NCBI GenBank assembly: GCA_001829395.1
Contig: MIBD01000129.1
Location: forward strand, 4,885 to 20,720
Direction of reading: 5' to 3'
DNA from: Spirochaetes bacterium GWF1_49_6
Lineage (GTDB): Bacteria; Spirochaetota; Brevinematia; Brevinematales; GWF1-51-8
Length of the DNA stretch: 15,836 nt
Of the stretch, positions 15,219 to 15,836 are shown one piece after another (the stretch's first letter is position 1; the number at the start of each line of letters is the position of its first letter). The translations under genes and the position numbers were made by a program. The notes under the pieces are model-generated. The model had not been told where the DNA came from. It worked only from the letters and a program-made list of their open reading frames with translations, and did not search any database.

Positions 15219-15527
15219 CTAGTACTGGTACTCCACGAAAGTCAGCTCCGCGTTATCCACGATACGCTTCACCACATCTTTCGGCTTCTTGATATAAAGG
15301 GGCTTGCCCTTTCCGTCGTTGTACTTCCCGGTCATAATCAGGAGACTGATAGCGGCCGAATCGATATAATTCACTTCTTCGAAATCAAAGAGGAAGTAGA
15401 TTACTTTTCCGCTGCCGATATCTTTTTCAATATCAGATTTGATGTTATTAAGAAAGAAGATGGTAAAGTCCCCGCTGATCTTATAGGTAACTGTTCCGTC
15501 ATCACTCGGTTTTCTTTCGTACTGCAT
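15219..15527 (-). CDS. STAS-domain protein (anti-sigma-factor antagonist-like)
   Basis: 102 residues from the chosen ATG, the size of SpoIIAA-type proteins. The core VNYIDSAAISLLI places Ser57 after Asp56, the position phosphorylated by anti-sigma kinases in this family. Residues about 8-40 and 75-95 fit the remaining strands and helices of a single STAS domain. Such proteins bind an anti-sigma kinase or a related partner when unphosphorylated and release the sigma factor or effector. No kinase, PP2C phosphatase or sigma gene is beside it, so its partners are elsewhere. The ATG at 15527 follows AGGAGG by 4 bases. The in-frame ATG at 15548 lacks a ribosome site and overlaps a possible -10 box. 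It lies downstream of serS in the same direction, with a 71-base gap and its own terminator. Confidence 0.88.
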   Translation of the reverse strand: MQYERKPSDDGTVTYKISGDFTIFFLNNIKSDIEKDIGSGKVIYFLFDFEEVNYIDSAAISLLIMTGKYNDGKGKPLYIKKPKDVVKRIVDNAELTFVEYQY

Positions 15528-15531
15528 AGAC

Positions 15532-15537
15532 CCTCCT
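15532..15537 (-). promoter_or_regulatory. Ribosome-binding site that fixes the STAS start
   Basis: AGGAGG on the minus strand lies 4 bases before the ATG at 15527 and inside the longer frame that would start at 15548. Confidence 0.8.
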
Positions 15538-15546
15538 ATGTTCACC

Positions 15547-15579
15547 ATTATATCTTAATGTAAATTTTTATTTTATCAA
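15547..15579 (-). promoter_or_regulatory. Possible sigma-70 promoter of the STAS gene
   Basis: TATAAT (15547-15552) on the minus strand is a consensus -10 box. TTGATA (15574-15579) is a good -35 box but the spacer of 21 is too long, so either a different -10 (TAAGAT, spacer 16) or a weak -35 is used. A promoter is likely in this AT-rich gap, but its exact form is uncertain. Confidence 0.35.
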
Positions 15580-15598
15580 GTTTTTTTTGCATAATTCT

Positions 15599-15836
15599 TT
15601 ATTTAATTTCGGTCAACCCCCGCATATACGGCACAAGGACCGCCGGGATTTCGATACTCCCGTCCTGTTTCTGGTAATTTTCGAGTATAGCGACCATCGT
15701 GCGCCCTACCGCAAGCCCCGACCCGTTCAGCGTATGCACGAACTCGGTCTTTTTCGTCTCCTCGCGGCGGAAACGGATATTCGCCCGGCGAGCCTGAAAA
15801 TCCGTACAGTTCGACACCGACGATATTTCCTTATAC
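15599..15836 (-). CDS. serS: Seryl-tRNA synthetase, C-terminal end (5' partial in window)
   Basis: The 78 full codons in the window encode the end of class II seryl-tRNA synthetase, which charges tRNA-Ser with serine in the cytoplasm. The segment holds class II motif 3, with VGRTMVAILEN preceded by the serine- and ATP-site sequences EISSVSNCTDFQARR and TLNGSGLA. It ends with IEIPAVLVPYMRGL, typical of the family's C-terminus. The frame is open to the window edge, so the start lies beyond 15836; the GTG at 15817 is internal. It stops at 15599, 71 bases before the STAS start, and I see no hairpin terminator in between. Confidence 0.97.
   Translation of the reverse strand, partial: YKEISSVSNCTDFQARRANIRFRREETKKTEFVHTLNGSGLAVGRTMVAILENYQKQDGSIEIPAVLVPYMRGLTEIK

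Noticed and set aside
1..15836. CRISPR arrays, tRNA or rRNA genes
   Set aside because: No regularly spaced repeats and no tRNA- or rRNA-like segments were seen on either strand.

Overview
The window comes from a bacterium of roughly 50% G+C by eye (one AT-rich island excepted). It has an outer membrane or at least a lipoprotein export route: there is a lipobox protein and a secreted M16 peptidase. It runs sigma-54 and cyclic-di-GMP signalling and a K+-dependent membrane pyrophosphatase. That set fits an anaerobic or energy-limited Gram-negative, perhaps an uncultured spirochaete relative, but nothing here fixes the phylum.

Layout. (1) 1-2954, plus strand: a GAF/PAS sensor histidine kinase cut off at its 5' end, overlapping by ATGA with an NtrC-type sigma-54 activator. 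(2) 2951-5544, minus strand: two membrane-anchored HD-GYP proteins, predicted c-di-GMP phosphodiesterases, coupled by a TGATG overlap. They converge on the regulator so tightly that the two stop codons share TTAA. (3) 5621-8017, minus strand: hppA, an ion-pumping pyrophosphatase, with a clear promoter and a clear intrinsic terminator. (4) 8116-9731: an AT-rich island bounded by a 12-bp direct repeat. It holds two minus-strand genes with their own promoter: a short ImmA/IrrE-type metallopeptidase and, one base after its stop, a divergent class III nucleotide cyclase-like protein. (5) 9773-14916, plus strand: a cytoplasmic GH13 alpha-glucan hydrolase, a small lipoprotein that is a lone glycogen-binding (CBM48-like) domain, and a secreted double-domain M16 peptidase, probably one transcription unit. 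(6) 14917-15218: noncoding, with a 110-bp dispersed inverted-repeat element and a terminator. (7) 15219-15836, minus strand: a single STAS-domain protein and the 3' end of serS (seryl-tRNA synthetase).

The most interesting part is the island. The cyclase-like protein keeps both metal-binding aspartates and the base- and phosphate-contacting positions of class III cyclases, with Asp in place of the usual catalytic Asn. Its partner is of the family that cleaves repressors (ImmA, IrrE/PprI). A perfect 12-bp palindrome covers the -10 box of their shared promoter. This looks like a small self-contained, horizontally acquired nucleotide-signal plus protease module, possibly a defence or stress switch. 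The function is inferred only from domains and arrangement.

Several of the longest open frames begin too early. Ribosome-binding sites and promoter positions put the true starts of hppA, the ImmA-like gene, the GH13 gene and the STAS gene further in, at 8017, 9641, 9833 and 15527.
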